Assembly: GCA_004322135.1 (NCBI GenBank)
Contig: SCSG01000013.1
Span: 107,341-171,340 of the forward strand
Length of the DNA: 64,000 bases
From: Burkholderiaceae bacterium
GTDB taxonomy: Bacteria; Pseudomonadota; Gammaproteobacteria; Burkholderiales; Burkholderiaceae_B
Direction of reading: 5' to 3'
This document shows positions 8,963-18,277 of this stretch, one piece after another. The position numbers and the translations under genes were made by a program. Within the stretch, counting starts at the first letter, position 1, and each line of letters starts with the position of its first letter. A model generated the notes under the pieces. It worked only from the letters and a program-made list of their open reading frames with translations, was not told the origin of the DNA and made no database searches.

Positions 8963-9382
8963 AATTTCTATCTCAACAGTTATTGAAAGAGGGCCCAGGA
9001 GGGCCGACACGGCAGGGTTTCAATCAGCTCCCAGGCATATCTTGATGCCTGCAAAAAATCCATGCCGGTGGGTCCCCCGAGAAAAGCGGGTTCATTTGCC
9101 ACACCCGCCATTTATCCTGTGGGGGAGCCTTTCGCCGCGGGTACAAATGCGTCAGCCTTATGCCCAACGCGACATCGGCAGAGCGATACGATTGAGTCTG
9201 ATCGCACGATACGGTACTTGCATCGAGGGTAATCGGTACTTGCGACAGGCCCTTCGCAATAGCTCGATAGAGATGGCACACCCGCAGCCGACGCGGCCGA
9301 AACCAGGCTTTGCAATATGCAAATTCCAGTAGACACGTCAACAGCCGTCAGCGTATGGTGAAAAATTCAGTAGCCACCAACT
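8963..9382. other. Divergent intergenic region upstream of the sdh genes
   Basis: This is about 420 bp between the minus-strand CBS gene and the plus-strand sdh cluster. It should hold both promoters. It contains a 7-bp hairpin, CAGGCAT (9032-9038) and ATGCCTG (9045-9051), followed by an A run. I see no gene with convincing coding character. Confidence 0.4.
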
Positions 9383-9616
9383 GTGATACTGCCAGGGTTT
9401 TCAAAGCCAGCTGGCAGCCGCCCGATCAAGCCGCATCGCACTTTTTACGAATGGCAGGCCATGGAAGAAGAATCAACCGACACGCCCACACCCGAAGCTA
9501 CGCCTGCCGCTGCGCCGGGCGCGGCAGCCCGCGAACACGCAACGCCTGAGGGTGATGGCCTTGACCCGACGCGCTACGGCGATTGGGAAAAAAACGGGCG
9601 CTGCATTGATTTCTGA
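9383..9616 (+). CDS. SDHAF4-like succinate dehydrogenase assembly factor (DUF1674)
   Basis: The C-terminus GLDPTRYGDWEKNGRCIDF is the conserved signature of DUF1674/SDHAF4. In mitochondria this small protein binds flavinylated SdhA and promotes assembly while limiting reactive oxygen. Position supports this: sdhC starts 130 bp downstream on the same strand. The first half is low-complexity Pro/Ala/Glu. The start is uncertain: GTG at 9383 gives 77 residues, and the ATG at 9461 (MEEESTDTP) gives 51 and is quite possibly the real one. In the family only the C-terminal 25 residues are conserved, so both fit. Confidence 0.7.
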   Translation: MILPGFSKPAGSRPIKPHRTFYEWQAMEEESTDTPTPEATPAAAPGAAAREHATPEGDGLDPTRYGDWEKNGRCIDF

Positions 9617-9745
9617 AATTGATACCTACACCCGTTGTTGTACGAAAGTCGTTGTGCGAAGGATAAGCTTCCCGACGTAATGCACCTGCCCATAGCATTG
9701 CGCCTTTGAAGCCGTGTTGCGTGGGCAGCCACCGGGAGCCCGGAC

Positions 9746-10165
9746 ATGTCCAATATGCGGCCGCTATCACCACATCTCAGCGTCTACCGTTGGCGCGTCA
9801 ACATGTTGCAGTCCACGCTGCATCGGCTTACCGGCCTATTCTTGTGTCTGGGGGCCTTGTTGCTAGCGTGGGGCTTGATCGCTGCAGCATCGGGAGAATG
9901 GGCCTGGCGCGTGTTTGCCGGATTTTGCAATAGCTGGCTCGGCGTATTGCTGCTGATCTTGTGGACGTGGTCGCTGCTGTTTCACCTGTGCAATGGCATC
10001 CAGCATCTGGTTCGCGATATGGGCAAGAACTTCGGCCCGCCGATGCGCGATCGCACACATGAGCCTGTCTACTGGTCCACCGGCTGGATGGCCATCGGTA
10101 TTAGTGTGCTGTTGACCATACTGGTGTGGCTCGTCTTGGCGTTGCAAGTCGGAGGTTCCCTATGA
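9746..10165 (+). CDS. sdhC: Succinate dehydrogenase cytochrome b556 subunit
   Basis: This 139-residue membrane protein has three helices. It opens with RPLSPHLSVYRW, typical of SdhC, which with SdhD anchors the SdhAB head, holds heme b and forms the ubiquinone site. His80 in SLLFHLCNGIQHLVRD occupies the heme-ligand position, with His87 seven residues later as in the family. Ser/Arg of QSTLHRLTG is the usual quinone-site region. GGGAG precedes the start at 9746. The stop overlaps the sdhD start as ATGA. The protein is complete, but its operon is not. Confidence 0.92.
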   Translation: MSNMRPLSPHLSVYRWRVNMLQSTLHRLTGLFLCLGALLLAWGLIAAASGEWAWRVFAGFCNSWLGVLLLILWTWSLLFHLCNGIQHLVRDMGKNFGPPMRDRTHEPVYWSTGWMAIGISVLLTILVWLVLALQVGGSL

Positions 10166-10476
10166 GTGCCTATCCAGGACAAGATTCGCTTCGCACGCCG
10201 CTCAAGGTTGCACGCCGTTTCGGTTCCTCCAAGTCGGGCGTGCATCATTGGTGGTTGCAACGACTCACCGCCATTGCGCTGACTCCACTTTCGATCTGGC
10301 TTCTGTTCTTCTTGGGAGCCCTGATGCACGTCGACTACCAAACGGTGCTGACGTCAATTGCGCAACCCGTGCACGCGATCTTGCACACGCTGTATACCCA
10401 GGCACTTCGGCAGTATTCAAAACGTCAAACAACTCCGCAAGTCTGGCCCCGGTGTCACGCCCATCAGGTCGCGTAG
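10162..10476 (+). pseudogene. sdhD: sdhD, 3' end replaced (truncated succinate dehydrogenase anchor)
   Basis: The frame starts in an ATGA overlap with sdhC and begins as a normal SdhD: MSAYPGQDSLRTPLKVARRF, then KSGVHHWWLQRLTAIAL and the first membrane helix. Similarity stops at about base 10390 (after QPVHAIL). The remaining residues (QALRQYSKRQTTPQVWPRC...) are antisense to a restriction-modification gene fragment. The second and third helices, including the residues expected to complete the heme and quinone sites, are missing, and sdhA and sdhB do not follow. As drawn, this copy cannot make a working complex II. Either a real rearrangement or a sequence-assembly join could produce this. 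Confidence 0.8.
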
Positions 10477-10940
10477 CCTCGATGAGATTGCGGAACTGCC
10501 CGTCAGCGCCAAAGATGCCGGTATCGTCGGCAAACAGGCAAAACAGCAAACGGGTAAGAAGCACTTCAAGATTACGCCCCTTGAAGTTAGCACGCAAAAG
10601 GGCTTCATGGAAACGCGAAACGACGTAGGCAGCTTGCCGATTAATGGGGGATTCTTCGACGATCTCGGGGGCGTTCTCTTCCACCAAAAAATTAAACCAC
10701 CCAGCGCGCCTGGCCAGGTCTTTCAATGAGCACTCGCTGTGCTGATCCGTTTTGAGATCATAAAGACGGAAACGGGCGAAGTCGCTGGTCACGATATAGC
10801 GCGGGCGCTCCGCCTCAGGTAAGGCCACAAAATACTCGGCCGCCTGGTTAAAGGCGGCATCTAAATTTTTGCCCCGACTTTTATGCTCTACGATCAACAG
10901 CCCTGGGATGTCCGAAGGCGCTTCCAGGCGTCTTTTAGGC
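10397..10940 (-). pseudogene. Fragment of an MmeI-type (type IIL) restriction-modification gene
   Basis: About 170 residues on the minus strand read as the N-terminal nuclease-linker region of MmeI-like fused restriction-methyltransferases: LLIVEHKSRGKNLDAAFNQA (the E-x-K nuclease motif), YIVTSDFARFRLYDL, then LLTRLLFCLFADDTGIF and LAELFDVLNT. The family runs to roughly 900-1100 residues and also has methyltransferase and target-recognition domains. Here both ends are missing: upstream there is an in-frame stop at about 10947, and downstream the frame runs into antisense sdhD near 10395. The fragment has no internal stop, which suggests a recent event. It cannot be functional. Confidence 0.75.
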
Positions 10941-11122
10941 TACCGGCGAGCCATCCCGAAACCGCTAAAATGCCGTAAGGCACCATGGCTTCACAAGGCC
11001 ACTATGTTAAAATACAAGACGTTAAGAAGTAGCTGTTCACACATCGAAAATATCAGGCAACACTCCAGCGATTGCGCTTCAGAGCTACATTGATCCAGAA
11101 GTATTTGAAAGGATTAAACCCA

Positions 11123-11341
11123 ATGGCTATTGATCTTCCCGATGTGTATTTTGGTTCGCCGTCAGAAGAACCTGCTGACTGGCGCAATTTTGACGATCCC
11201 GATCCAGACGATGAAGAACTGGAAGTAACCGATCCGCTTGTTGTTGCGGTTTTGGGCTTTGATCCGAAAGAGTTTTCCAAAGAAACAGCAGATGACGTTT
11301 CACATGAAGCCGGCGCCACCAAGTCAAAGTCTATTGAGTAG
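11123..11341 (+). CDS. Small acidic protein, unknown
   Basis: This 72-residue protein is very acidic, with a run DDPDPDDEELEVTDPL in the middle and VVAVLGFDPKEFSKE after it. The start at 11123 is preceded by GAAAGGA. I recognise no domain. The lower-GC surroundings and the adjacent restriction-modification fragment suggest accessory DNA; small acidic proteins in such places are sometimes antitoxins or DNA mimics, but nothing here shows that. It could be the last surviving gene of an element that was otherwise lost. Confidence 0.5.
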   Translation: MAIDLPDVYFGSPSEEPADWRNFDDPDPDDEELEVTDPLVVAVLGFDPKEFSKETADDVSHEAGATKSKSIE

Positions 11342-11435
11342 TGTGGCCTGCTCTTTCATGGCGGCCTGCAAATCCTTAAGGGACTGACGCCGTTTTGTCT
11401 CGCGGGCGAAGGCTCCGGTACGCCCTGAAGGATCC

Positions 11436-11461
11436 AACAAAAAGGCCCCCGCAAGGAGGCC
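11436..11461 (-). terminator. Rho-independent terminator after tRNA-Ser
   Basis: Read on the minus strand: GGCCTCC (11461-11455), loop TTGC, GGGGGCC (11450-11444), then TTTTTGTT. This is a classical terminator placed 29 bases after the tRNA 3' end. Confidence 0.85.
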
Positions 11462-11489
11462 ATTTTGATTTTAAAAGAAAAATACGTTC

Positions 11490-11582
11490 TGGCGGAGACA
11501 GAGGGATTCGAACCCTCGATGCGGGTATAAGCCGCATGCTCCCTTAGCAGGGGAGTACCTTCAACCACTCGGCCATGTCTCC
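11490..11582 (-). tRNA. tRNA-Ser(GCT)
   Basis: This 93-base tRNA has a long variable arm. On the minus strand it begins GGAGACA and ends TGTCTCC-G-CCA with the CCA encoded. The anticodon arm is CTCCC-CTGCTAA-GGGAG, so the anticodon is GCT, reading AGC/AGT codons. The T arm GAGGG-TTCGAAT-CCCTC is intact. It lies downstream of lysC on the same strand. Confidence 0.95.
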
Positions 11583-11642
11583 GGATTAGTCCGCTATTCT
11601 AGCATAGGGAAATCGTATGCCCGAAAGCGTGCAAGCAACCGT

Positions 11643-12905
11643 TCAGCCCTGGCTTTTGTCCTGATCCAGGCCAAAGGCCTTGTGCAAAGCGCGCACTGCC
11701 AACTCCATGTACTTGTCATTGATCACGACTGATGTCTTGATTTCGCTGGTGCTGATCATCTGAATATTGATGCCCTCTTCGCTCAACGTGCGAAACATCA
11801 GGCTGGCCACACCCACATGGTTGCGCATGCCGATGCCAACAATGGACACCTTGCATACCTTTTCGTCCACGACAACTTCGCGCGCGCCAACGGCGGGCAA
11901 TATCTGGCCATTGAGCAGCGCCTGAGTGCGAACCAGATCATTGCGATTGACGGTGAAGGAAAAGTCGGTCGTGCCTCGAATGGACTGGTTCTGCACAATC
12001 ATGTCAATGTCAATGTTCGCGGCCGCCACCGGACCGAGAATTGAATAGGCAACGCCTGGTTTGTCCGGCACCGCCACCAGCGTGATCTTCGATTCGTCAC
12101 GGCTGAAGGCAATGCCCGAAACGACGGCAGATTCCATTTTTTGATCTTCCTCGAAAGTGATTAATGTGCCCGAAGCCATTTCTTCTTCAAGTGGCACCAG
12201 CGGGTCGGTCAGCGACGACAACACACGCACCGGCACATGATATTTTCCGGCAAACTCGACGGAACGGATCTGCAGCACCTTGGAGCCCAGCGAGGCCATT
12301 TCAAGCATTTCTTCGAACGACACCACCGACATGCGGCGCGCCTCGGGCACGACACGCGGGTCAGTGGTGTAAACCCCATCAACGTCCGTGTAAATGAGAC
12401 ATTCGTCCGCCTTCAAAGAGGCCGCCACGGCAACCGCTGAAGTGTCCGAGCCACCACGGCCCAGTGTCGTAATATTGCCGCCATCGTCTATGCCCTGAAA
12501 GCCAGTGACAATAACCACGCGCCCCACTTCCAGGTCAGCGCGAATACGCGTGTCGTCAATGGATTTGATGCGCGCCTTGGTATAGGCTGAATCGGTCGTA
12601 ACAGGTACCTGCCATCCGGCATAGCTGCGCGCCGGAACACCTTGTGCCAGCAGTGCCATGGCCAGCAACGCGCTGCTCGCCTGTTCACCCGTCGCGGCCA
12701 GCATGTCCTGCTCGCGCACATCGGGCTGCCGGCTGATTTCTTTGGCCAGGGCCAGAAGACGATTGGTTTCGCCCGACATGGCGGACGGGACAACCACGAC
12801 CTGGTGGCCAGCCGCGTGCCACTTGGCAACACGGCGCGCGACGTTCTGAATGCGCTCTACCGAGCCCATCGACGTACCACCATATTTGTGAACAATCAGG
12901 GACAT
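11643..12905 (-). CDS. lysC: Aspartate kinase
   Basis: This 420-residue enzyme catalyses the first step of the aspartate pathway to lysine, threonine, methionine and diaminopimelate. The N-terminal kinase domain shows HKYGGTSMG (residues 6-14), VVVPSAMSGETNRLL and GRGGSDTSAVAVAASL. Two C-terminal ACT domains follow (from about residue 265: DKPGVAYSILGPVAAANIDIDMIVQN, then SIVGIGMRNHVGVASLMF), the site of feedback inhibition by lysine and/or threonine. The length and architecture match betaproteobacterial LysC. A weak AGAG lies before the start. tilS and accA lie upstream on the same strand. Confidence 0.95.
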   Translation of the reverse strand: MSLIVHKYGGTSMGSVERIQNVARRVAKWHAAGHQVVVVPSAMSGETNRLLALAKEISRQPDVREQDMLAATGEQASSALLAMALLAQGVPARSYAGWQVPVTTDSAYTKARIKSIDDTRIRADLEVGRVVIVTGFQGIDDGGNITTLGRGGSDTSAVAVAASLKADECLIYTDVDGVYTTDPRVVPEARRMSVVSFEEMLEMASLGSKVLQIRSVEFAGKYHVPVRVLSSLTDPLVPLEEEMASGTLITFEEDQKMESAVVSGIAFSRDESKITLVAVPDKPGVAYSILGPVAAANIDIDMIVQNQSIRGTTDFSFTVNRNDLVRTQALLNGQILPAVGAREVVVDEKVCKVSIVGIGMRNHVGVASLMFRTLSEEGINIQMISTSEIKTSVVINDKYMELAVRALHKAFGLDQDKSQG

Positions 12906-13105
12906 CTTTTACTCTGAATTAGAAAGCCTGCCGCGCCAAGGTGCCATTACATGGCCGCCCCACACGTTGGCGTAGCGCGTCATACGAGTGCTTACGCCGC
13001 AAACACCGCACTAAAACCGGCACGAAAAAGCCACTCAACAGTCTGGCAGACAAAAACGTAGTATTTTAGCTGTTTTCAGCCATGCCGTTTTGGTTTGGCA
13101 GCGGA

Positions 13106-14173
13106 TCAGGCCATTTGGCCGCTCGACGGCTCGTCGTCCAACAGCACCCTGCCCCTTACACAGCAAATAAACACCGTACCGTGCCGGACGCGCATCTGGC
13201 GATCATGTCCCAGGGCATGCAGGCCGCGCATCTGGCGCATGAGATCGCTTAATCTTGCCTCGCTGGGCATGCGCAGCCCGGCCAGGGACAACCAGTGGCG
13301 CAACACCAAAGCCTGACGCGCCGCCGACAGCGTACGCCAGCGCACCAACGAGAAACTGCGCGCATCGGGTGCCGGCTCCAGCAACTGAAAATCCTGCGCT
13401 GCGACCTCGTCCAGGACCTGCGCTGCTTCAGCGCTCAGGCGCGCATGGCGCGCAAGGTTACCGCGCCATGCCGGCCAACGGGCATCCAACTCGGGCACAA
13501 GCCGCTCGCGCACTGCCGCGCGCGTGTACTTATCGTCGACGTTGGTGGGGTCCTGCACGGCCTGCCAGCCAGTCTGCACGCGAAATTTTTCTGCCTGAGC
13601 AAGAATGACGGCGCGATCAACATCCAGCCATGGACGCAAGTAAACCAGTCCGTCGCGACGTGTCTCCGACGCCATGGCTCCCATGCCGGTTGGGCCAGCG
13701 CCACGGAGCAGGCGCAACAAAACGGTTTCAGCCTGATCATTGCGGTGATGCGCCAGCAAAATATGTGTTGCGCCCGTCGCGCCCGCCAGTTGGACGAACC
13801 CGCGATAACGCGCCGCACGCGCGGCAGCTTCAATCCCGTCGCCCGTGGACATGCCGACCTTAACCTGAAGGCAGTGGCACGGCACGCCCAACATCCGCGC
13901 CAGATCCTGCACGTGTGCCTGCCACTGCGCCGCCACCGGCTGCAACCCGTGATGGATGTGAAAGAAAGAAAGCGGTATGCGATTTTGCCTGGCGTACATG
14001 GCCGCATGTACAGCCATCATGGCCGAATCGGGGCCGCCACTAAGGGCTACGGCCAGGGCGGCGGGAGATGTGGCCAGCAACGCCACAGAACGGGCAATGG
14101 CCTGGGTCAAGTCAGCTGACCCAAACGCCGCGTCCGGAAGACCGTTAAGCACGAACCTCCTGAAAGCTGCCAT
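13106..14173 (-). CDS. tilS: tRNA(Ile)-lysidine synthase
   Basis: This 355-residue ATP-dependent enzyme converts C34 of the CAT-anticodon tRNA-Ile to lysidine, so that it reads AUA. The PP-loop [10 protein letters not shown] is at residues 45-54, followed by FFHIHHGLQ and [17 protein letters not shown]. The C-terminal region is shorter than in long family members, which is common in this order. The start overlaps the accA end by 29 bases. An alternative GTG at 14152 sits three bases after AGGAGG; the spacing is tight, so I keep the ATG. Confidence 0.93.
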   Translation of the reverse strand: MAAFRRFVLNGLPDAAFGSADLTQAIARSVALLATSPAALAVALSGGPDSAMMAVHAAMYARQNRIPLSFFHIHHGLQPVAAQWQAHVQDLARMLGVPCHCLQVKVGMSTGDGIEAAARAARYRGFVQLAGATGATHILLAHHRNDQAETVLLRLLRGAGPTGMGAMASETRRDGLVYLRPWLDVDRAVILAQAEKFRVQTGWQAVQDPTNVDDKYTRAAVRERLVPELDARWPAWRGNLARHARLSAEAAQVLDEVAAQDFQLLEPAPDARSFSLVRWRTLSAARQALVLRHWLSLAGLRMPSEARLSDLMRQMRGLHALGHDRQMRVRHGTVFICCVRGRVLLDDEPSSGQMA

Positions 14174-15110
14174 AAGACATCAGGCGCTTCAGGCGCCGCT
14201 CAAGTAGCTGTTCGGTACTAAGGCCCGAGACCTGGCGCAACGCATCAGTCAGCGCGCGCCCAAGCTGCCGTGCCATGGTGACGGGATCGCGATGCGCGCC
14301 GCCCACGGGTTCGTTGACGATGCGGTCGATCAAATTCAGGGCTTTCAGGCGTGTTGCCGTAATCGCCAGCGCCTCAGCCGCCACGGGAGCCTTGTCGGCG
14401 CTGCGCCACAAAATGGAGGCGCAGCCTTCAGGGGAAATTACGGCATACGTGGAGTACTGCAACATCATGACGACGTCGCCCACGGCAATTGCCAGCGCAC
14501 CGCCCGAGCCGCCCTCGCCGATAATTGTGGAAATAATGGGGACTTTCAGTTCGGCCATGGCATAAAGGTTATGACCAATCGCCTCGGACTGGCCACGCTC
14601 TTCGGCACCTACTCCCGGATAGGCACCTGGGGTATCCACAAACGTGAAGATCGGCATACCAAATTTCTCGGCCAGACGCATCAGGCGCAAGGCCTTGCGG
14701 TATCCCTCGGGGCGTGGCATGCCGAAATTGCGCATGGCACGCTCTTTGGTGTCGCGGCCCTTCTGATGGCCAATGATCATGCACGGGTTGCCATTGAAGC
14801 GGGCCATGCCGCCCACAATGGACAAATCGTCGGCATAAACACGATCACCGTGCAATTCGTGAAAGTCAGTGAAAATTTCCCGCACGTAATCCAGCGTATA
14901 GGGCCGCTGGGGATGGCGAGCCACCAGAGCGGTCTGCCATGGCGTGAGCTTGGCATAGATGCTCTTGGCCAACGCCTGGCTCTTTTCCTGCAAGCGGCTT
15001 ACCTCGTCGGAAATATCAACCGCCGAATCGGTCTGGACAAAGCGCAGTTGCTCTATCTTGTTTTCAAGTTCAGCCAACGGTTGTTCGAATTCCAGAAAGG
15101 TATTACGCAT
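14145..15110 (-). CDS. accA: Acetyl-CoA carboxylase carboxyltransferase, alpha subunit
   Basis: This 321-residue subunit pairs with AccD to transfer the carboxyl group from biotin to acetyl-CoA in fatty acid synthesis. Visible features are the N-terminal coiled region ([20 protein letters not shown]), [47 protein letters not shown] and [12 protein letters not shown]. The start at 15110 ([10 protein letters not shown]) matches the family; an in-frame extension of 13 residues has no support. It overlaps tilS, and the glycosylase gene lies upstream, consistent with a single operon. Confidence 0.95.
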   Translation of the reverse strand: MRNTFLEFEQPLAELENKIEQLRFVQTDSAVDISDEVSRLQEKSQALAKSIYAKLTPWQTALVARHPQRPYTLDYVREIFTDFHELHGDRVYADDLSIVGGMARFNGNPCMIIGHQKGRDTKERAMRNFGMPRPEGYRKALRLMRLAEKFGMPIFTFVDTPGAYPGVGAEERGQSEAIGHNLYAMAELKVPIISTIIGEGGSGGALAIAVGDVVMMLQYSTYAVISPEGCASILWRSADKAPVAAEALAITATRLKALNLIDRIVNEPVGGAHRDPVTMARQLGRALTDALRQVSGLSTEQLLERRLKRLMSYGSFQEVRA

Positions 15111-15158
15111 AAGTGTGCTTGTTCGTTCCGAAAAATTGGGCTCAGGCAATAAGTGGCC

Positions 15159-15797
15159 CTAACTTGCCACGACATCCAGACTACGCCACAAATACCACGT
15201 TGCCACCGTACGCCAAGGTGCCCACGCTTGGGCAACCTCACGCGCCTCGAAGCGTGAAACAGGCTCACCGCTGAAGTAGTGTAGCGAAATTGCCTTCAGC
15301 AAACTGGTGTCGTCCAGCGGCAGGACATCGGGGCGCCTGAGACTAAAAATGAGAAACATCTCGGCCGTCCAGCGGCCGATACCGCGAATGGCGCACAAAT
15401 CGGCCACCACAGCTTCATCGTCCATATTTACCCACGCGGCGGGGCGAATCTTCTTTTCCGCAAAATGTGTGGCAAGGTCAAGTAGGTACTCCGACTTGCG
15501 TTTGGATAAGCCCGCTTCACGGAGCTCGTCGCCTGATACGCTCAAAACCTGTTTGGGTGTTGGCCTGCGGCCACATTTTTCCTTGAAGTGCCGCCACATA
15601 GTCTCGGCCGACACCACACTGGACTGCTGACCAATAATGGCGCGGGCCAGGGTCATGAACGGGGTTGCTGATACTCGTAGAGCCTCAGTGGAATGCAGAG
15701 GAATGAGTTTCCTGAGAATGCGATCACGCCGCATGAGCTGAGCGGATGCCTCATCCCAAAAATCGGGCTTGTCGCCAGCGGTAATAATATCGGTCAT
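15159..15797 (-). CDS. DNA-3-methyladenine glycosylase II-like (HhH-GPD)
   Basis: This 212-residue base-excision repair enzyme of the AlkA/HhH-GPD superfamily removes alkylated purines. It carries the helix-hairpin-helix with GIGRWTAEMFLIFSLRR, followed by the catalytic aspartate in DVLPLDDTSLL. It lacks the iron-sulfur cluster of EndoIII types. The start at 15797 is preceded by AAGGGA; an in-frame extension to 15866 would overlap cysS. It starts 10 bases after the cysS stop, in the same operon as accA. Confidence 0.88.
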   Translation of the reverse strand: MTDIITAGDKPDFWDEASAQLMRRDRILRKLIPLHSTEALRVSATPFMTLARAIIGQQSSVVSAETMWRHFKEKCGRRPTPKQVLSVSGDELREAGLSKRKSEYLLDLATHFAEKKIRPAAWVNMDDEAVVADLCAIRGIGRWTAEMFLIFSLRRPDVLPLDDTSLLKAISLHYFSGEPVSRFEAREVAQAWAPWRTVATWYLWRSLDVVAS

Positions 15798-15807
15798 GCT
15801 CAATCCC

Positions 15808-17256
15808 TTATGCCCGGCGCCATTGAGTGGTGCCACCAGGTTTGTCTTCGAGCTCAATGCCGGCATCGCGCAATTGGGCGCGGATGTGGTCTGCTTCGGT
15901 AAAGTTCCTGGTCCTTTTGGCTTCCAGCCGCGCCTGGATCAATGCCAGAATGCGTTCTTCGGGCAGTTCTTGCACTTGTGCATCATGTCCCAGGTAGCGT
16001 GTGGACGATTTCAGGTAGAGGCCCGGCCCGGTCTGCAGCAGTCCTATCGTACCGCCCAGAGCCTTGAGCAGGCCAGATGTTTTGGCCGACGACGTGCGAT
16101 TGGCCTGTGAAGAAAGGTCAAACAGCACCGCTACGGCCTCAGGCGTGTTGAAGTCATCGTCCATGGCGTCGCGGAAACGCTGGGCGTCAGGCGAAGCCCA
16201 GTCAATGTCCACGGGGGCTGCCGGCACGTTGTGCAGGGTATGGTAGAGGCGATCCAGGGCGTTCTGCGCATCGCGCAGGTTGTCCGGAGTGTAGTTCTGG
16301 ATACTGCGGTAGTGATTGCGCACAATGAAAAACCGCAACATCTCAGCTTCGCGTGGATTGGCTTCGTAGTCGGCTACGGTATCGGACAACGACGACGCCA
16401 CCGACACCGTATCGCGTATGGTGCGGAAGTTGCCCAGCGACTTGGACATCTTTTCGGCATCAACCATTAATGGACCGCAATGCATCCAGATATTGGCCAG
16501 TTTGCCGCCAAACGCCCCCTCGGTCTGCGCAATCTCGTTTTCATGATGCGGAAACTTGAGGTCGGGGCCGCCACCATGGATATCCAGGGGCAAACCAAGC
16601 AACGACCGACTCATCGCCGAGCATTCAATATGCCAGCCGGGGCGGCCCACCCCGTATGGGGACTCCCATTTGGACTCGGGCGGTTCGTCGGCCTTGGCCG
16701 ATTTCCACAGGACAAAATCCAGCGGATCGCGCTTGCCGGAAGCCACAGCAACACGTTCGCCCGCGCGCAAGTCATCCAACGACTTCCCCGACAGCTTGCC
16801 GTACCCCTTGAAACCGCGCACGGAGTAATTGACATCGCCGTCGTCTGACTGGTAGGCCAGGCCATTGGCCTCCAGGCGCTTGATGATACTGACCATCTCG
16901 GGAACGTGCTGGGTCGCCCGCGGCTCGAAGTCGGGTGGCTCGACGCTTAACGCACGCTCGTCGGCGTGCATGGCATCGATGAAAAACGACGTGACCTCGC
17001 CGATTTTACGGCCCGACTGAACCGCCCGACGAATGATCTTGTCGTCAATGTCGGTAATATTGCGCACGTACCGAACGCGGTAGCCCGAAGCCAACAGCCA
17101 GCGCCGCACCACGTCAAAGCCTACCAGCATGCGTGCATGGCCAAGATGGCAAAAATCGTAGACCGTCATCCCACACACATACATGCGCACGTGCCCCGGC
17201 TCTGTTGGCGTGAACAGCTCTTTGGTACGAGACAAGGTGTTATAAATATGCAGCAT
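15808..17256 (-). CDS. cysS: Cysteinyl-tRNA synthetase
   Basis: This class I synthetase is 482 residues long. The zinc ligand Cys28 (YVCGMTVYD), the HIGH motif as HLGH (37-40), a second zinc Cys in [18 protein letters not shown] and the KMSKS loop in [10 protein letters not shown] are all present. The start at 17256 ([10 protein letters not shown]) fits the family. The protein is complete, with a C-terminal anticodon-binding region ending in a short basic tail. It heads the run cysS, glycosylase, accA, tilS. Confidence 0.95.
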   Translation of the reverse strand: MLHIYNTLSRTKELFTPTEPGHVRMYVCGMTVYDFCHLGHARMLVGFDVVRRWLLASGYRVRYVRNITDIDDKIIRRAVQSGRKIGEVTSFFIDAMHADERALSVEPPDFEPRATQHVPEMVSIIKRLEANGLAYQSDDGDVNYSVRGFKGYGKLSGKSLDDLRAGERVAVASGKRDPLDFVLWKSAKADEPPESKWESPYGVGRPGWHIECSAMSRSLLGLPLDIHGGGPDLKFPHHENEIAQTEGAFGGKLANIWMHCGPLMVDAEKMSKSLGNFRTIRDTVSVASSLSDTVADYEANPREAEMLRFFIVRNHYRSIQNYTPDNLRDAQNALDRLYHTLHNVPAAPVDIDWASPDAQRFRDAMDDDFNTPEAVAVLFDLSSQANRTSSAKTSGLLKALGGTIGLLQTGPGLYLKSSTRYLGHDAQVQELPEERILALIQARLEAKRTRNFTEADHIRAQLRDAGIELEDKPGGTTQWRRA

Positions 17257-17444
17257 GCGAAATGAGAATTCTCGGTATATCGACAATCCAGTGCAAAACC
17301 GGCCCCAATTCCGGTTGCACCGTGTAGCCCCAAAGGCGGGCGACGGTTAAAATGTTGGTCGATCAGTATAGCAAGTGGGCAGAAAAAATAACGCCACGCG
17401 GCTAAACTTGAGCATTACCTGAATAAATCCGCAGGAGCTCCACC

Positions 17445-18158
17445 ATGCCAACGCGCGGCATACATCAGCCTGTTCAGGGTATCCTTTATGTTTTACCTAC
17501 AAGGTGCAAGTCTGTGCTTCGAAACCTACGCAGCCCCCTTCTGGCCATGGCACTGCTAATGGGCTTTGTCATCGTGCCTGGCGCCTTTGCGCAGGACAAG
17601 CTATTCAACGACGCCCCCGAGAAAGACGGCGGCTGGCAGGGGCTGGCCAATCTGCTGGAGGCCCTGGCCCCAAGCGCCGATACATCCATACCACTTACCC
17701 CTTCGGAAATCACCGACCGCATTGCCGCCATGCTCGACCAGGGCAAAAACCAGGAGGCTCTGAATATCATCGAAAAGCGTGAAGCCCAACGAAAAGCCAG
17801 TGGCGCCGTCGGCACTGACGTGCAGCTGCTTTTTCTGAAAGGCCGGGCGCTGGCCGCACTGAATCGCCATGACGAAGCCATCGCCACATACCGGAGTATG
17901 ACGGTGCTGTTCCCCGAGCTTCCGGAGCCCTGGAACAACCTGGCGTCCGAATACACAAAGCAGGGCAAACTGGACATGGCGCGCGACGCGCTGCAGATGG
18001 CGCTAACAGCCGACCCCAATTACGCCACGGCCAGGGCCAATATGGGTGAAGTCCAACTAATGCTGGCCCAGAGATCTTTCCACGAGGCAGCTACCCTGGG
18101 TTCAAGTAGCGCTCACGACAAAGCCAGCGAAATCAAGAAAGTCATCCTGCAAAAATAA
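17445..18158 (+). CDS. Exported TPR-repeat protein
   Basis: This 237-residue protein has a signal peptide (hydrophobic stretch LLAMALLMGFVIVPGAFAQ, cleavage expected after AFA), then a linker and about three tetratricopeptide repeats. The clearest is EPWNNLASEYTKQGKLDMARDALQMALTADP, with its preceding GRALAALNRHDEAIATYRSM. It is probably periplasmic and serves protein-protein contact. AGGAG lies seven bases before the ATG at 17445, which supports the long start, although the signal peptide would then have an unusually long n-region. A GTG at 17514 would give a more normal one. It is divergent from cysS. Confidence 0.8.
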   Translation: MPTRGIHQPVQGILYVLPTRCKSVLRNLRSPLLAMALLMGFVIVPGAFAQDKLFNDAPEKDGGWQGLANLLEALAPSADTSIPLTPSEITDRIAAMLDQGKNQEALNIIEKREAQRKASGAVGTDVQLLFLKGRALAALNRHDEAIATYRSMTVLFPELPEPWNNLASEYTKQGKLDMARDALQMALTADPNYATARANMGEVQLMLAQRSFHEAATLGSSSAHDKASEIKKVILQK

Positions 18159-18277
18159 TCCTCTGTTACGACAACGATGGTCCGCCAAACTAGCCTGACC
18201 AAAAGTCATGCCGTTTCATCCAACCGCCCAATCCCATAACTTCGTCCCATACCATGCCTCTGTACATTTTTCGCATT

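Noticed and set aside
10988..11040. 15-codon frame MASQGHYVKIQDVKK
   Set aside because: Too short and without similarity; could be a truncated N-terminus, but I cannot support it.
13295..15152. Long plus-strand open frames opposite tilS and accA (13295-14119 and 14292-15152)
   Set aside because: They mirror two well-recognised core genes; their proteins are His/Arg-rich and match no family. They are shadows of GC-rich codon use.
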